Shown: in pieces, positions 53,764-63,248 of the stretch
How positions within the stretch are numbered: the stretch's first letter is position 1
Layout: each line of letters starts with the position of its first letter
From: Xylophilus sp. Leaf220
GTDB taxonomy: Bacteria; Pseudomonadota; Gammaproteobacteria; Burkholderiales; Burkholderiaceae_C
DNA: 64,000 nucleotides
Direction: 5' to 3'
Assembly: GCF_001421705.1 (NCBI RefSeq)
Contig: NZ_LMKO01000001.1
Coordinates: forward strand, 920,170-984,169
Position numbers and translations under genes: made by a program
The notes under the pieces: model-generated
Databases searched by the model: none
What the model was told of the DNA's origin: nothing
Seen by the model: only the letters and a program-made list of their open reading frames with translations

Positions 53764-55179
53764 ATGCCTGCGTCCCCGGATGCCGCACTGCCTGCCTTGC
53801 GCGAATTTCTTCTGGGGAATAAACCTTTGAATCCTGGTTTCATGGCCATCGGGGAAGCCTTCGTCTTCCGTGTCGCCCATAGCATCCGACAGCATCCGAA
53901 ACGTGTCACCGCCCTGATCGGCACCCTGCTGCTCTGCGGCGGCGGCGGCGCCTTCGCCGTGGCAAACCTGGCACCCGATCCGTCGGATCTGCCCGTCAGA
54001 CAGGTCCTGCATTCCGTGGAGCCGCTGGCCGTCAACACCGCGCTCACCGATTCCGGCGTGCATGCGATGCGCCTCTACCGGACCGAGACCACCCGCTCCA
54101 CCGACACCGCCGACAGCCTGCTGCAGCGCCTGGGCGTGGACGACCGGGCTGCCGCGGTCTTCCTGCGGGCCGACGACAAGGCGCGCCAGGCCCTGCTGGG
54201 CCGTGTCGGCCGGGTGGTGACGGCCGAGGCGTCGGACGACCATGCCCTGCTGCGGCTGACGGTGCGCTGGAGCGCCAACGACGCCGAGCAGTTCCAGCGC
54301 CTGGTGATCGAGAAGCAGGCCGACGGCTTCGCCAGCCGCATCGAGAGCGCGCCGACCACCGTGTCGAGCCGGCTCGCCAGCGGCGTCATCCAGAGCTCGC
54401 TGCTCGCCTCCACCGACACGGCGGGCATCCCGGAATCGGTCGCCTACCAGGTCGCCGAGATCTTCTCCAGCAGCATCGACTTCCGCCGCAGCCTGCGCAA
54501 GGGCGACCGGTTCACGGTCGTCTACGAAACCATCGAGGCCGACGGCGAGATGCTGCGCGCCGGCCGGGTGCTGAGCGCCGAATTCGTCAACGACGGCAAG
54601 TCGTTCGAGGCGATGTGGTTCCAGCCGCCCCGCGAGAAGGGCGCCTACTACACGCTCGACGGCCAGGGCCTGAACCGCGCGTTCCTGAGCGCTCCGCTGG
54701 AATTCACCCGCGTCTCCAGCGGCTTCAGCAACCGCTTCCACCCGATCCTGCAGGAATGGCGCGCCCACCTGGGCACCGATTTCGCCGCGCCGACCGGCAC
54801 AACGGTACGCACCGTGGGCGACGGCACGGTCGAGTTCGCCGGCGTGCAGAACGGCTACGGCAACGTGGTGTTCGTGCGCCACCGCAACGAGCACGTCACC
54901 GTCTACGCCCACCTGAGCAAGATCAACGTGGCCCGCGGCCAGTCGGTCACGCAGGGCCAGACGGTCGGCCTGGTCGGCCAGACCGGCTGGGCGACCGGCC
55001 CGCACCTGCATTTCGAATTCCGCGTCAACGGCGTGCAGCAGGACCCGATGGCGATGGCCCGCCAGAGCGAGTCGACCCAGCTGACCGCCGCGGCCCGCCC
55101 GGCGTTCGACCGGATCGCCGCCTCGATGCGCATCCAGCTGCAGACCGCCAACCAGACCAGTTTGGCCAGCGCCGACTGA
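53764..55179 (+). CDS. M23-family peptidoglycan metallopeptidase
   Basis: Membrane-anchored or periplasmic endopeptidase of 471 residues, likely acting on peptidoglycan cross-links. A hydrophobic segment near residues 44-62 ([22 protein letters not shown]) serves as anchor or signal. A LysM/OapA-like region follows, then [20 protein letters not shown]. The catalytic LytM domain has [28 protein letters not shown] (HxxxD) and [13 protein letters not shown] (HxH). The start may be 53764 or the later ATG at 53842. It is next to anmK, which recycles cell-wall sugar, and divergent from tyrS. Confidence 0.9.
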   Translation: MPASPDAALPALREFLLGNKPLNPGFMAIGEAFVFRVAHSIRQHPKRVTALIGTLLLCGGGGAFAVANLAPDPSDLPVRQVLHSVEPLAVNTALTDSGVHAMRLYRTETTRSTDTADSLLQRLGVDDRAAAVFLRADDKARQALLGRVGRVVTAEASDDHALLRLTVRWSANDAEQFQRLVIEKQADGFASRIESAPTTVSSRLASGVIQSSLLASTDTAGIPESVAYQVAEIFSSSIDFRRSLRKGDRFTVVYETIEADGEMLRAGRVLSAEFVNDGKSFEAMWFQPPREKGAYYTLDGQGLNRAFLSAPLEFTRVSSGFSNRFHPILQEWRAHLGTDFAAPTGTTVRTVGDGTVEFAGVQNGYGNVVFVRHRNEHVTVYAHLSKINVARGQSVTQGQTVGLVGQTGWATGPHLHFEFRVNGVQQDPMAMARQSESTQLTAAARPAFDRIAASMRIQLQTANQTSLASAD

Positions 55180-55202
55180 AGGCGCGGGAGCGCCTGCAGG
55201 GC

Positions 55203-55258
55203 GAAAAGTGGCTGTGGCCGGCGTGGAAAGACGGCCTCCAGCTATTACTTCCATAGCA
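55203..55258 (+). repeat. Palindromic repeat family 1, copy H
   Basis: Full-length copy: GAAAAGTGGCTGTGGCCGGC at the left end, then a CGGCCTCCA segment, GCTAT (55241-55245), seven bases and ATAGC (55253-55257). It lies 24 bp past the M23 stop and just before a terminator. Confidence 0.87.
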
Positions 55259-55278
55259 CATCGGGCTTTCGGCCCATC

Positions 55279-55304
55279 CGCCGCCTTCGGGCGGCGTTTT
55301 CTTT
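55279..55304 (+). terminator. Intrinsic terminator of the M23 gene
   Basis: CGCCGCC (55279-55285), TTCG loop, GGCGGCG (55290-55296), then TTTTCTTT. Textbook tetraloop terminator, 100 bp after the stop and downstream of repeat copy H. Confidence 0.88.
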
Positions 55305-55413
55305 GGCGGGCCGGTGGACGCGGGGCCGCACGCGGCCAGGTGCGCGGCGGGCGGGCGGCGCGCTATGCTGGGCCGTCCACCTCCACAGCCCCGACGGCCT
55401 ACCCGCACAGTCC

Positions 55414-56547
55414 ATGACCACCGACTCTCTCTACATTGGCCTGATGTCCGGCACCTCGATGGACGGGGTCGACGGCGTGCTGGTGCGCCTGCCCACCGAC
55501 GACGCGCGGCCGGCCCAGGTGCTGCACCACACCGCGGTGGACATGCCCGCGCCGCTGCGCCGGGAGCTGATGGCGCTCAACACCTCCGGTCCCGACGAAC
55601 TGCACCGTGCCGCGCTGGCCGCCAATGCGCTGACGGGCCTCTATGCCGATGTGGTGCTGCGGCTGCTCGGCGCGGGCGGACTGGCCGCGTCCGACGTGCG
55701 GGCGATCGGCGCCCACGGCCAGACGGTGCGCCACCAGCCGCAGGCCTTCGACGGCACCGGCTATACCCTGCAGCTGCAGAACCCGGCGCTGCTGGCCGAG
55801 CGCACCGGCATCGACGTGGTGGCCGACTTCCGCAGCCGCGACGTGGCGGCCGGCGGCCAGGGCGCGCCGCTGGTGCCGGCCTTCCACCGGCGCTGGTTCG
55901 GCCGTCCGGATGCGGCGGTGGCCGTGCTCAACCTGGGCGGTATCGCCAACATCAGCCTGCTGGCCGCCGGCGACCGGGGCGGTGCCACCACCGGCTTCGA
56001 CTGCGGGCCCGGCAACGCGATGCTCGACCACTGGTGCCAGCGCCACCAGGGCCTGCCCTTCGACGCCGACGGCGCCTGGGGCATGACCGGCCGCGTGCTG
56101 CCCGCGCTGCTGGCCGACCTGCTGGCCACCCCCTTCTTCGACCTGCCGCCGCCCCGCAGCACCGGCCGCGACCTGTTCAACCCGGCCTGGCTGGAGGAGC
56201 ACCTGATACGCCACCCGGAAGCGGACCCGGTCGACGTGCAGGCGACCCTGGCCGAATTGACCGTCCAGGCGTGCGCGGCCTCGGCCAACCGCTATGGAAA
56301 AGAGAGCGCCGACCTGATCGTATGCGGCGGCGGCGCCTTCAACGGCGCCCTGATGGCCGGGCTGGCGCGGGCGCTGCCCGGGATGCGGGTCGTGTCGTCG
56401 GCACCGTTCGGCCTGCCGCCCCTGCAGGTGGAAGCCACCGCCTTCGCCTGGCTGGCCCAGCGGTGGATGGAGCGCCGGCCCGGCAACCTGCCGGCCGTCA
56501 CCGGGGCCGCCGGGCCCCGCGTGCTGGGCGCCCTGTACACCGCCTGA
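55414..56547 (+). CDS. anmK: Anhydro-N-acetylmuramic acid kinase
   Basis: Opens and phosphorylates 1,6-anhydroMurNAc released during cell-wall recycling. The 377 residues show YIGLMSGTSMDGVDGVLV at the N-terminus, the signature of AnmK, then GAHGQTVRHQP, VADFRSRDVAAGGQGAPLVPAFHRRWF and LNLGGIANISLL with FDCGPGNAMLD. The ATG at 55414 fits these motifs exactly; the longer open frame upstream is spurious. It is 110 bp after the M23 terminator and so probably has its own promoter. Its stop is followed by the convergent exporter gene. Confidence 0.96.
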   Translation: MTTDSLYIGLMSGTSMDGVDGVLVRLPTDDARPAQVLHHTAVDMPAPLRRELMALNTSGPDELHRAALAANALTGLYADVVLRLLGAGGLAASDVRAIGAHGQTVRHQPQAFDGTGYTLQLQNPALLAERTGIDVVADFRSRDVAAGGQGAPLVPAFHRRWFGRPDAAVAVLNLGGIANISLLAAGDRGGATTGFDCGPGNAMLDHWCQRHQGLPFDADGAWGMTGRVLPALLADLLATPFFDLPPPRSTGRDLFNPAWLEEHLIRHPEADPVDVQATLAELTVQACAASANRYGKESADLIVCGGGAFNGALMAGLARALPGMRVVSSAPFGLPPLQVEATAFAWLAQRWMERRPGNLPAVTGAAGPRVLGALYTA

Positions 56548-56565
56548 CGCGCTTCTCGCACCCTC

Positions 56566-58014
56566 TCAGTGGTCGACCGCGTCGGTCTCCACCGGCCGGG
56601 CCTTCACCCGGGCCCCCTGGGCGTCGGGCGCCAGTTGCCAGAACACGATCGATGCGGCCATCGTCATCAGCCCCATGGTGAGGAAGGTGGCACGAAAGGC
56701 CGGCAGCGCATGCGCTGTGCCTTCGGCGTGGCCGAAATAGCCGCTGAAGCCGGCCAGCACCGCACCCGCCGCGGCCACCCCCAGGCCCATGGCCAGCATC
56801 TGCACCATCGACAGCAGGCTGTTGCCGCTGCTGGCCATGCCGCCGTCCAGGTCCTTCAGCGTGACGGTGTTCATCGCGGTGAACTGCATCGAGTTCACCG
56901 CGCCGAAGCAGGCCAGCTGGACGACCCGCAGCCACACCGGCTGGTCGGGCGAGGCCAGGGCGAAGCTGGCCATCGCCAGGCCGACCAGCAGGGTGTTGAC
57001 GATCAGCACCTGCCGGTAGCCGTAGCGCACCACCAGGCGGGTCACGGCCGGCTTGGCCGCCATGCCGGCCAGCGCCACCGGCAGCAGCATCATCCCGGCC
57101 TGCGCCGGCGTGTAGCCCATCGCCACCTGCAGCAGCAGCGGGATCAGGAAGGGCATGCAGCTGCTGCCGATGCGGGCGAACAGGTTGCCCAGCAGCCCCA
57201 CCCGCAGCGATGCGACGGCGAACAGCGCGGGCGCGAACAGCGGATCGGGCCGCCGCAGGGCGTGCAGCCAGTACGACGCGAGGCTCACCAGGCCCAGCAT
57301 CAGCAGCAGCACCACCGTCGCCTGGCGCAGCCCCAGCTCCGACAGGCCGTCGAGCGACAGCGACAGGGCCGCCATGCCGAAGGCCAGCAGTCCGTAGCCG
57401 GCGACATCGAAGCGCGACAGCGCCTGCGCCCGGCCGTCGGGCATGTAGCGCAGCGTGGCGATGCAGCCCACCAGCGCCACCGGCAGGTTGATCAGGAAAA
57501 TCCAGTGCCACGAGGCGTACTGCACCAGCCAGCCGCCCAGGGTCGGCCCGATCAGCGGGCCGATCAACCCCGGCACCGCCACGAAGCCCATCGCCCGCAG
57601 GAACTGGTCGCGCGGGAAGGCCCGCAGCACCGACAGCCGGCCCACCGGCAGCAGCAGGGCCCCGCCCAGGCCCTGCAGCACCCGCGACGCGACCAGCTGG
57701 GTCAGGTTCTGCGACAGCGCGCACAGCAGCGAGCCGAGCGCGAACAGCACGATCGCGCAGAAGAACACCCGCCGGGTGCCGAACCGGTCGGCCATCCAGC
57801 CCGAGGCCGGGATCAGCAGCGCCATCGCCAGCGAGTAGACGATGATCACCGACTGCATCCGCAGCGGGCTCTCGCCCAGGCTGGCCGCCATCGAGGGCAG
57901 CGCGGTATTGACGATGGTGGCGTCCAGCGTCTGCATGAAGAACCCGATGGCCACCAGCCAGAGCAGGGGCGAACGGGAATCGGCGACGGCCGGGGCGGGG
58001 GCGACGGGGCTCAT
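56566..58014 (-). CDS. MFS exporter of the DHA2 (MdtD-like) family
   Basis: Inner-membrane drug/proton antiporter of 482 residues with 14 predicted helices. The family motifs are MQTLDATIVNTALPSMA (motif D1 of 14-helix transporters), GWMADRFGTRRVFF (motif A), LVASRVLQGLGGALLLPVGR and GPLIGPTLGGWLVQYASWHWIFLINLPV (motif C). It resembles E. coli MdtD. The substrate is unknown. The ATG at 58014 is 19 codons before the first helix. The gene points at anmK, with 18 bp between the stops. Confidence 0.92.
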   Translation of the reverse strand: MSPVAPAPAVADSRSPLLWLVAIGFFMQTLDATIVNTALPSMAASLGESPLRMQSVIIVYSLAMALLIPASGWMADRFGTRRVFFCAIVLFALGSLLCALSQNLTQLVASRVLQGLGGALLLPVGRLSVLRAFPRDQFLRAMGFVAVPGLIGPLIGPTLGGWLVQYASWHWIFLINLPVALVGCIATLRYMPDGRAQALSRFDVAGYGLLAFGMAALSLSLDGLSELGLRQATVVLLLMLGLVSLASYWLHALRRPDPLFAPALFAVASLRVGLLGNLFARIGSSCMPFLIPLLLQVAMGYTPAQAGMMLLPVALAGMAAKPAVTRLVVRYGYRQVLIVNTLLVGLAMASFALASPDQPVWLRVVQLACFGAVNSMQFTAMNTVTLKDLDGGMASSGNSLLSMVQMLAMGLGVAAAGAVLAGFSGYFGHAEGTAHALPAFRATFLTMGLMTMAASIVFWQLAPDAQGARVKARPVETDAVDH

Positions 58015-58040
58015 GGATTCGGACAGGACAGCGGCGCGGC

Positions 58041-58066
58041 AAAGAAAAAGCCGCCCGGAGGCGGCT
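58041..58066 (-). terminator. Intrinsic terminator of erpA
   Basis: On the minus strand: AGCCGCC, TCCG loop, GGCGGCT, then TTTTTCTT. It lies between the erpA stop and the exporter start. Confidence 0.85.
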
Positions 58067-58111
58067 GGTGGCGGCGTGGACCCGGCTCGGGATGCACGCG
58101 GCGCGGGCGGA

Positions 58112-58477
58112 TCAGACCGAGAAGCTGGAGCCGCAACCGCAGGTGGTCGTGGCGTTCGGGTTCTTGATCACGAACTGCGCGCCCTGGAGGTCTTCCTTGT
58201 AGTCGATCTCGGCACCGAGCAGGTACTGGTAACTCATCGCGTCGATCAGCAGCGACACGCCGTTCTTGCTCATCGTGGTGTCGTCTTCGTTGGTGATCTC
58301 GTCGAAGGTGAAGCCGTACTGGAAACCCGAGCATCCGCCGCCCTGGACGAAGACCCGCAGCTTCAGGTCGGGATTGCCCTCTTCCGCGATCAGGTCGGCC
58401 ACCTTGGCGGCTGCGCTGTCGGTGAACAGGATCGGCGACGGCATTTCGGTCGGGAGGGATTCGGCAACTGCGCTCAT
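58112..58477 (-). CDS. erpA: Iron-sulfur insertion protein ErpA
   Basis: A-type carrier that passes Fe-S clusters to target proteins such as IspG. The 121 residues contain the three cluster-binding Cys: one in [13 protein letters not shown] and two in [11 protein letters not shown] at the C-terminus. The N-terminal 15 residues, rich in Ser, Glu and Pro, are variable. No isc operon is present nearby, and the chromosomal place between rpsI and an exporter gene is typical for erpA in beta-proteobacteria. It has its own terminator. Confidence 0.95.
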   Translation of the reverse strand: MSAVAESLPTEMPSPILFTDSAAAKVADLIAEEGNPDLKLRVFVQGGGCSGFQYGFTFDEITNEDDTTMSKNGVSLLIDAMSYQYLLGAEIDYKEDLQGAQFVIKNPNATTTCGCGSSFSV

Positions 58478-58588
58478 GGTGGACTCCGGTGGGATGTGCG
58501 GTACGCAAGCCAGAGATGCTATCGCAACGCGGCATTTCAAGCTGGAAGGGAAAGATTGCCGGCACAGGCGGCAGGGCGATGCGCCCAT

Positions 58589-58611
58589 GAAAAAAACCGC
58601 CCGAAGGCGGC
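58589..58611 (-). terminator. Intrinsic terminator of the rplM-rpsI operon
   Basis: On the minus strand: CCGCC, TTCG loop, GGCGG, then a run of T. It lies about 50 bp after the rpsI stop, before erpA. Confidence 0.88.
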
Positions 58612-58661
58612 TTCTTCCAGACCGGGCACCGCGACAGGTCGCCGTGCCCAGGCAAAGCGGA

Positions 58662-59054
58662 TCAACGCTTCGAGAACTGCTTGCGGCGGCGTGCGGAGTG
58701 CAGACCGACCTTCTTGCGTTCCACTTCGCGCGCATCGCGGGTCACGAAGCCGGCCTGGCTCAGTGCGGGCTTGAGCGTCGCGTCGTAGTCGATCAGGGCA
58801 CGGGTGATGCCGTGGCGGGCCGCGCCGGCCTGGCCGGATTCGCCGCCGCCGTGCACGTTGATCATCACGTCGAAGGTTTCGACGTGGTTGGTCAGGACGA
58901 GCGGCTGCTTGGCGATCATGATCGAGGTCTCGCGGCCGAAGTACTCCTGTACGTCCTTGCCGTTGACCGTGATCTTGCCGGTGCCTTTTTTCAGAAACAC
59001 GCGGGCGACGCTGGACTTGCGACGGCCGGTGCCGTTGTTCCATTCACCAATCAT
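58662..59054 (-). CDS. rpsI: 30S ribosomal protein S9
   Basis: Ribosomal protein of 130 residues near the decoding site. It starts [38 protein letters not shown] and ends in the conserved basic tail [11 protein letters not shown], which contacts P-site tRNA. Its ATG overlaps the rplM stop in an ATGA pair, so the two are translationally coupled, as is usual for rplM-rpsI. Confidence 0.99.
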   Translation of the reverse strand: MIGEWNNGTGRRKSSVARVFLKKGTGKITVNGKDVQEYFGRETSIMIAKQPLVLTNHVETFDVMINVHGGGESGQAGAARHGITRALIDYDATLKPALSQAGFVTRDAREVERKKVGLHSARRRKQFSKR

Positions 59055-59494
59055 TTCGTCGCTCCAGGGAGTTCGAGGACTTTCGGCTGCTGGGCGGTAT
59101 GCGGGTGCTCTGCGCCACCGTAGACCTTGAGCTTCTTGATCATGGCGTAGCCGAGCGGGCCCTTGGGCAGCATGCCCTTGACAGCCTTTTCGAGTGCGCG
59201 GCCGGGGTGCTTGGCCTGCATGTCGCGGAAGTTGGTGGCGGTGATGCCGCCGGGATAGCCGGAGTGGCGGTAGTACACCTTGTCGATCGACTTGGCGCCG
59301 GTCACCTTGAGGCGGGCGGCGTTGACGATGACGATGAAATCGCCGGTATCGACGTGAGGCGTATAAATGGCTTTGTGCTTGCCGCGCAGACGGAGGGCAA
59401 CTTCGCTGGCTACCCGGCCGAGGACCTTGTCGGTCGCGTCAATCACAAACCACTCGTGCACCACGTCAGCGGGTTTTGCGCTGAATGTAGACAT
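59051..59494 (-). CDS. rplM: 50S ribosomal protein L13
   Basis: Ribosomal protein of 147 residues, an early assembly protein of the large subunit. [45 protein letters not shown] and [30 protein letters not shown] are the family's signatures. The ATG at 59494 adds a few residues to the usual length of about 142. It is the first gene of the operon; the promoter at 59625-59654 gives a leader of about 125 nt that may carry regulation, although I see no certain structure in it. Confidence 0.98.
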   Translation of the reverse strand: MSTFSAKPADVVHEWFVIDATDKVLGRVASEVALRLRGKHKAIYTPHVDTGDFIVIVNAARLKVTGAKSIDKVYYRHSGYPGGITATNFRDMQAKHPGRALEKAVKGMLPKGPLGYAMIKKLKVYGGAEHPHTAQQPKVLELPGATK

Positions 59495-59624
59495 TGCTGT
59501 TAGCTTTCGAGTGTGGATAGCCCTTTTCCACGGTCGGTGTTTCTCTGAAGGAAACCTCTTAGGTGGGAGACGGCACCTGCGCGCCGCTTCGCCGCGGGGC
59601 CGATCGAGCGCTGCGAAGCCTTCC

Positions 59625-59654
59625 ATTATAGGAAGTTTCCGCCTTCCTCCACAA
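59625..59654 (-). promoter_or_regulatory. Sigma-70 promoter of rplM-rpsI
   Basis: Read on the minus strand, TTGTGG (59649-59654), an 18-bp spacer and a perfect TATAAT (59625-59630). The match and the position upstream of a ribosomal operon make it convincing. The -35 is only 20 bp from the divergent rlmJ start. Confidence 0.75.
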
Positions 59655-59674
59655 GCCGCTTACCATCAGGGCCT

Positions 59675-60580
59675 ATGTTCAGCTACCGCCACGCCTTCCA
59701 CGCGGGAAACCACGCCGACGTGCTCAAGCACACGACGCTGGTCGCCATCCTCGACTACCTGCTGCAAAAAGAAGCGGCCCTGACCGTGCTCGACACCCAC
59801 GCCGGCGCCGGCCTCTACCGGCTCGACGGCGACTACGCCGCCAAGAGCGGCGAGGCGGCCGAGGGCATCTTGCGGCTGCTGGGCAACCTGCCTGCGGAAC
59901 CCGCCCCCGCCCTGCAGGCCTACCTGGACCTCGTCAAGAGCTTCAATTCCGGCAACACGACCAAGGTCTACCCCGGCTCGCCCTTCGTCGTGGAACACCT
60001 GCTGCGCCCGCACGACCGCCTGAAGCTGTTCGAGCTGCACCCGACCGACGCCAAGACGCTCGACGGCAACATCGCCCAGCTGGAAGCCGGCCGGCAGATC
60101 GCGGTGATGCGCGAGGACGGTTTCGAGGCGGTGCGCAAATTCCTGCCGCCGCCTTCGCGCCGCGCCCTGCTCTTCTGCGACCCCAGCTACGAGATCAAGC
60201 AGGACTACGCCCGGGTGCTGAACCTGGTGGCCGACGGGCTCAAGCGCTTCGCCACCGGCACCTACGCGGTCTGGTACCCGCTGATCGCGCGACCCGAGGC
60301 GCACGACCTGCCGCGCCGTCTGCGCACCATGGCGACGCAGGCCGGCAAGCCCTGGCTGCACGCCACCCTGACGGTGAAGTCGGCCAAGATCGTCGGCGCG
60401 GGCGTGGCGGCGGCCACCGGCACCTCGGTCGAGCGCCCGGGCCTGCCGGCCAGCGGCATGTTCGTCATCAACCCGCCCTTCACCCTCAAGCCCGCGCTGG
60501 CGGCGGCCCTGCCGCAGATGGTGGCGGCCCTGGGGCAGGACCGGTTCGCGGCGTCGAGCCTGGAATCCGGCGGCAGCTGA
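59675..60580 (+). CDS. rlmJ: 23S rRNA (adenine(2030)-N6)-methyltransferase RlmJ
   Basis: Methylates A2030 of 23S rRNA (E. coli numbering). The 301 residues start MFSYRHAFHAGNHADVLKH, the diagnostic N-terminus of the family. The SAM-binding site is VLDTHAGAGLYRL and the catalytic DPPY-like motif is FCDPSYEIKQDY. FVINPPFTL near the C-terminus is also conserved. The start is the ATG at 59675. It is divergent from rplM, which fits a shared ribosome theme but is probably coincidental. It ends at a bidirectional terminator with the porin. Confidence 0.95.
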   Translation: MFSYRHAFHAGNHADVLKHTTLVAILDYLLQKEAALTVLDTHAGAGLYRLDGDYAAKSGEAAEGILRLLGNLPAEPAPALQAYLDLVKSFNSGNTTKVYPGSPFVVEHLLRPHDRLKLFELHPTDAKTLDGNIAQLEAGRQIAVMREDGFEAVRKFLPPPSRRALLFCDPSYEIKQDYARVLNLVADGLKRFATGTYAVWYPLIARPEAHDLPRRLRTMATQAGKPWLHATLTVKSAKIVGAGVAAATGTSVERPGLPASGMFVINPPFTLKPALAAALPQMVAALGQDRFAASSLESGGS

Positions 60581-60599
60581 GGCGGCACGGCGTTCGAAA

Positions 60600-60633
60600 G
60601 CAAAAAGGCTTCGCATCCGCGAAGCCTTTTTGC
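60600..60633. terminator. Bidirectional terminator between rlmJ and the porin gene
   Basis: GCAAAAAGGCTTCGC (60600-60614), ATCC loop, and its exact complement (60619-60633): a 15-bp perfect stem with T-runs in both directions, placed between convergent genes. Confidence 0.9.
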
Positions 60634-60650
60634 ATGGCGCGTCACCGCGC

Positions 60651-61700
60651 TCAGAAGCGGTGGCGCATGCCGACGCCGAGCGAGGTGCCGTTCTTGTACG
60701 AGGTGAGGCGGTCGTTCATCAGGTTGGCGTAGAGATCGGTGCGCTTCGAGAGGAAGTAGTCGTAGCCGACCGTGGCCGTGGTGCGGGTCGGCTGGCCCAC
60801 CGTGTTGTTGAGTTCGGTGCGGGCCACCGACGCCAGCAGCTGGCCGGCTCCGATCGGCGCGGAGGCGCCCACCTGCACCGTCTTCGATTCGAGGCTGGTG
60901 ACGTCGGACTTGCCCTGGCCGTAGGTCAGGTAGCCCTTGACGAAGCCGGCGTCGTACGAGCCGCCCAGCATCCAGTCCTTGCGGGTGTCGGGCCGGGCCG
61001 GGGTGCCGGCGGTCAGCAGCGCGCTGATCGGGTTGGAGATCTGGTCGCGCTCGTAGTAGGCGGTCAGGCCGATCGGGCCCTGCTGGAAGATCGCGTTGAG
61101 GCCGACGTTCTTGCGGTTGTCGTTGGAGCCGGTCTGCTCGCCGAACTGGTAGTGCAGATTGCCGATCAGGCCACCGAACTTGGGCGTGGTGTAGGTGATC
61201 TGGTTGTTCCAGCCGGTGTCCGACGGGGTGGTCGCGGCCCAGCCGGTGCCGTTGAACAGGCCCACGTTCTTGTGCAGGATCAGCGGCGAGAAGGTGAACG
61301 AATCGCCGAACGGGTTGAACAGGATCGAGGGCAGGAAGTTGGGGGCGATGCCCCGGCCGAGTTGCGCCGCGCCGAAGGCGCCCGACAGGCCGACGCTCGC
61401 GTCGCGCGAGAAGAACGGATCGTTGGTGAACCGGCCCGGCGTTCCGGTGTCGGTCTGCAGGAAAGAAGTGATCTTGAAGCTGGCCTTCAGGCCGCCGCCC
61501 AGGTCCTCGGTGCCGCTGAAGCCGATCCACGAGGTGGTCATGCCGCCGCTGCCCACCACCGCCCGGCGACCGGCGTCGCCCGCCATCCGCATCGACCCGG
61601 CGTAGGCGTCCATCAGACCGGCCAGCGTCACCGTACTCTGGGCCTGCGCCGCACCGACACAGGCCAGGCATGCACCAATTGCAATCAGGGTCTTGTTCAT
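60651..61700 (-). CDS. General porin (beta-proteobacterial type)
   Basis: Outer-membrane trimeric porin of 349 residues. A signal peptide (KTLIAIGACLACVGAAQAQS) is followed by the typical opening VTLAGLMDAYAGSM and alternating strands rich in aromatic, Gly and Thr residues. Loop 3 lies about one third in (RGIAPNFLPSILFNPFGDSF). The chain ends in a terminal Phe (GVGMRHRF), which the Bam complex recognises. It belongs to the Gram-negative porin group common in Burkholderiales. The pore's preference for anions or cations cannot be read here. Confidence 0.95.
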   Translation of the reverse strand: MNKTLIAIGACLACVGAAQAQSTVTLAGLMDAYAGSMRMAGDAGRRAVVGSGGMTTSWIGFSGTEDLGGGLKASFKITSFLQTDTGTPGRFTNDPFFSRDASVGLSGAFGAAQLGRGIAPNFLPSILFNPFGDSFTFSPLILHKNVGLFNGTGWAATTPSDTGWNNQITYTTPKFGGLIGNLHYQFGEQTGSNDNRKNVGLNAIFQQGPIGLTAYYERDQISNPISALLTAGTPARPDTRKDWMLGGSYDAGFVKGYLTYGQGKSDVTSLESKTVQVGASAPIGAGQLLASVARTELNNTVGQPTRTTATVGYDYFLSKRTDLYANLMNDRLTSYKNGTSLGVGMRHRF

Positions 61701-61779
61701 GGAAGGGTTTCCTCGTAGTCAGGGGGGTGTAAACCGCCTGTAACGCAAAACCCATGCCCGCGGCAGTGGTATATGCCGG

Positions 61780-62373
61780 CTAGCGGACGCAGCGCCCGGT
61801 GACCGAGGACGGCTTCGACAGCGCCACCTGCTTGATCCCGGTGCCGAGCATGTCGAGCGCCTCGGCCGCGGCCCGGCTCAGGTCGATGATGCGCTGCGGC
61901 GATCCTGGGCCCCGGTCGGTCACCCGGACCACCACCTGCTTGCCGTTGACCAGGCTACGCACGCAGACCATGGCGCCGAAGGGCAAGGTGCGGTGCGCCG
62001 CGGTCAGCGCGCCCATGTCGAAGCGCTCGCCGCTGGCGGTGCGGCGGTTGTGGAAGCGGATGCCGTACCAGGAGGCGCCGCCGCGGCCCAGTTCCTCGCC
62101 GGCCTCGGGATCGTCGTCGGGATCGGGCTCGTCGTCGGTCCGCTCCACCGTGACCAGCGCCACGCCCGAGGCCGGCGCCTCGACCGGCACGCTGCGCAGG
62201 CGCACCAGCGGACGCAGCATGAACTCGGTCTCGCCGTCGGGCGCCAGCGCCACCTCGTCGGCGCCGCGGTTCGCCGGCAGCGGCGCGCAGCCGCTCGCCA
62301 GCAGCGCCGCCAGCAGCCCCGCCGCCCAGCCGATGCCCCGGGCGCCCCGCCCTGCCGCACCGCCGCCGGTCAT
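61780..62373 (-). CDS. rlpA: RlpA-family septal-ring lipoprotein / lytic transglycosylase
   Basis: Outer-membrane lipoprotein of 197 residues. The signal ends in LLASGCAP (lipobox ASGC). The double-psi beta-barrel domain has GGASWYGIRFHNRRTASGERFDMGALTAAHRTLPFGAMVCV and VVVRVTDRGPGSPQRIIDLSRAAAEAL, with the catalytic-type Asp in TDRG. No SPOR domain is present, so it is shorter than E. coli RlpA and may not reach the septum the same way. The start overlaps the metF stop in an ATGA pair. It probably cleaves peptidoglycan glycan strands lacking stem peptides. Confidence 0.85.
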   Translation of the reverse strand: MTGGGAAGRGARGIGWAAGLLAALLASGCAPLPANRGADEVALAPDGETEFMLRPLVRLRSVPVEAPASGVALVTVERTDDEPDPDDDPEAGEELGRGGASWYGIRFHNRRTASGERFDMGALTAAHRTLPFGAMVCVRSLVNGKQVVVRVTDRGPGSPQRIIDLSRAAAEALDMLGTGIKQVALSKPSSVTGRCVR

Positions 62374-63248
62374 GCGGCCGGCAGCAGTCGGTCGAGCAGC
62401 GCCAGGGTCGCGGCCGACTGGTTCATCGTGTAGAAATGCAGCGCCGGTGCGCCACCGGCCCGCAGCCGTTCGCACAGGCCGGTCACCACGTCGAGCCCGA
62501 AGGCGCGGATGCTGGCGGTGTCGTCGCCGAAGGCCTGCAGCCGCAGCCGGATCCAGCGCGGGATCTCGGCGCCGCAGGCGTCCGAGAAGCGCAGCAGCTG
62601 CGACGAGCTGGTGATGGGCATGATGCCCGGCACCACCGGCACGTCGACGCCCAGCGCCCGGGTGTCGTCCAGGAAACGGAAGTACGCGTCGGCGCTGTAG
62701 AAGTACTGGGTGATCGCCGCGTCGGCACCGGCCCGCACCTTGGCGGCGTAGGCCTGCAGGTCGGCCTGGGGCGAACGGGCCTGCGGATGCACCTCGGGGT
62801 AGGCGGCCACTTCAATGTGGAAGGCACTGCCCGTCTCGGCCCGGATGAAGGCGACCAGGTCGCTCGCGTACGAGAACTCGCCGCCGGCGCCGTAGCCGCT
62901 CGGCAGGTCGCCGCGCAGCGCGACGATGCGCTTGACGCCCATCGCGGCCAGTTCGGCCAGCTCGGCCCGCACCGAGGCGCGGGTGGCGCCGACGCAGGAG
63001 AAGTGCGATGCGGCATCCACCCCTTCGGCCAGGATCTCGCGTACGGTGGTGAAAGTGCCCTCCTGCGTCGAGCCGCCGGCGCCGTAGGTGACCGAGCAGA
63101 ACTCCGGCCCGCGGGCGTAGAGCGCCTGGCGCACCGCGCGCAGCTTGACGGCGCCCTCGGGCGTCTTGGTGGGAAAGAATTCGAAGCTCACCGGCAGCGC
63201 GGCGGGGCCGGCGTCCACGGACGAGGTCGACTCGGGGGATGCGGTCAT
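62370..63248 (-). CDS. metF: 5,10-methylenetetrahydrofolate reductase
   Basis: Flavoenzyme that makes 5-methyltetrahydrofolate for methionine synthesis. The 292-residue TIM barrel has VSFEFFPTKTPEGAVKL (catalytic Glu), FCSVTYGAGGSTQEGTF, MGVKRIVALRGDLP, and TQYFYSADAYFRFLDD. The ATG at 63248 was chosen; upstream codons lie within the tlyA end. Both ends overlap its neighbours (tlyA before, rlpA after) in ATGA pairs, so the three genes are certainly one operon, although their functions are unrelated. Confidence 0.96.
   Translation of the reverse strand: MTASPESTSSVDAGPAALPVSFEFFPTKTPEGAVKLRAVRQALYARGPEFCSVTYGAGGSTQEGTFTTVREILAEGVDAASHFSCVGATRASVRAELAELAAMGVKRIVALRGDLPSGYGAGGEFSYASDLVAFIRAETGSAFHIEVAAYPEVHPQARSPQADLQAYAAKVRAGADAAITQYFYSADAYFRFLDDTRALGVDVPVVPGIMPITSSSQLLRFSDACGAEIPRWIRLRLQAFGDDTASIRAFGLDVVTGLCERLRAGGAPALHFYTMNQSAATLALLDRLLPAA

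Noticed and set aside
59495-59624. A ribosomal-protein leader element in the rplM 5' region
   Set aside because: The leader is long enough and has a small GTTTC/GAAAC hairpin, but nothing I can match to a known L13 leader.
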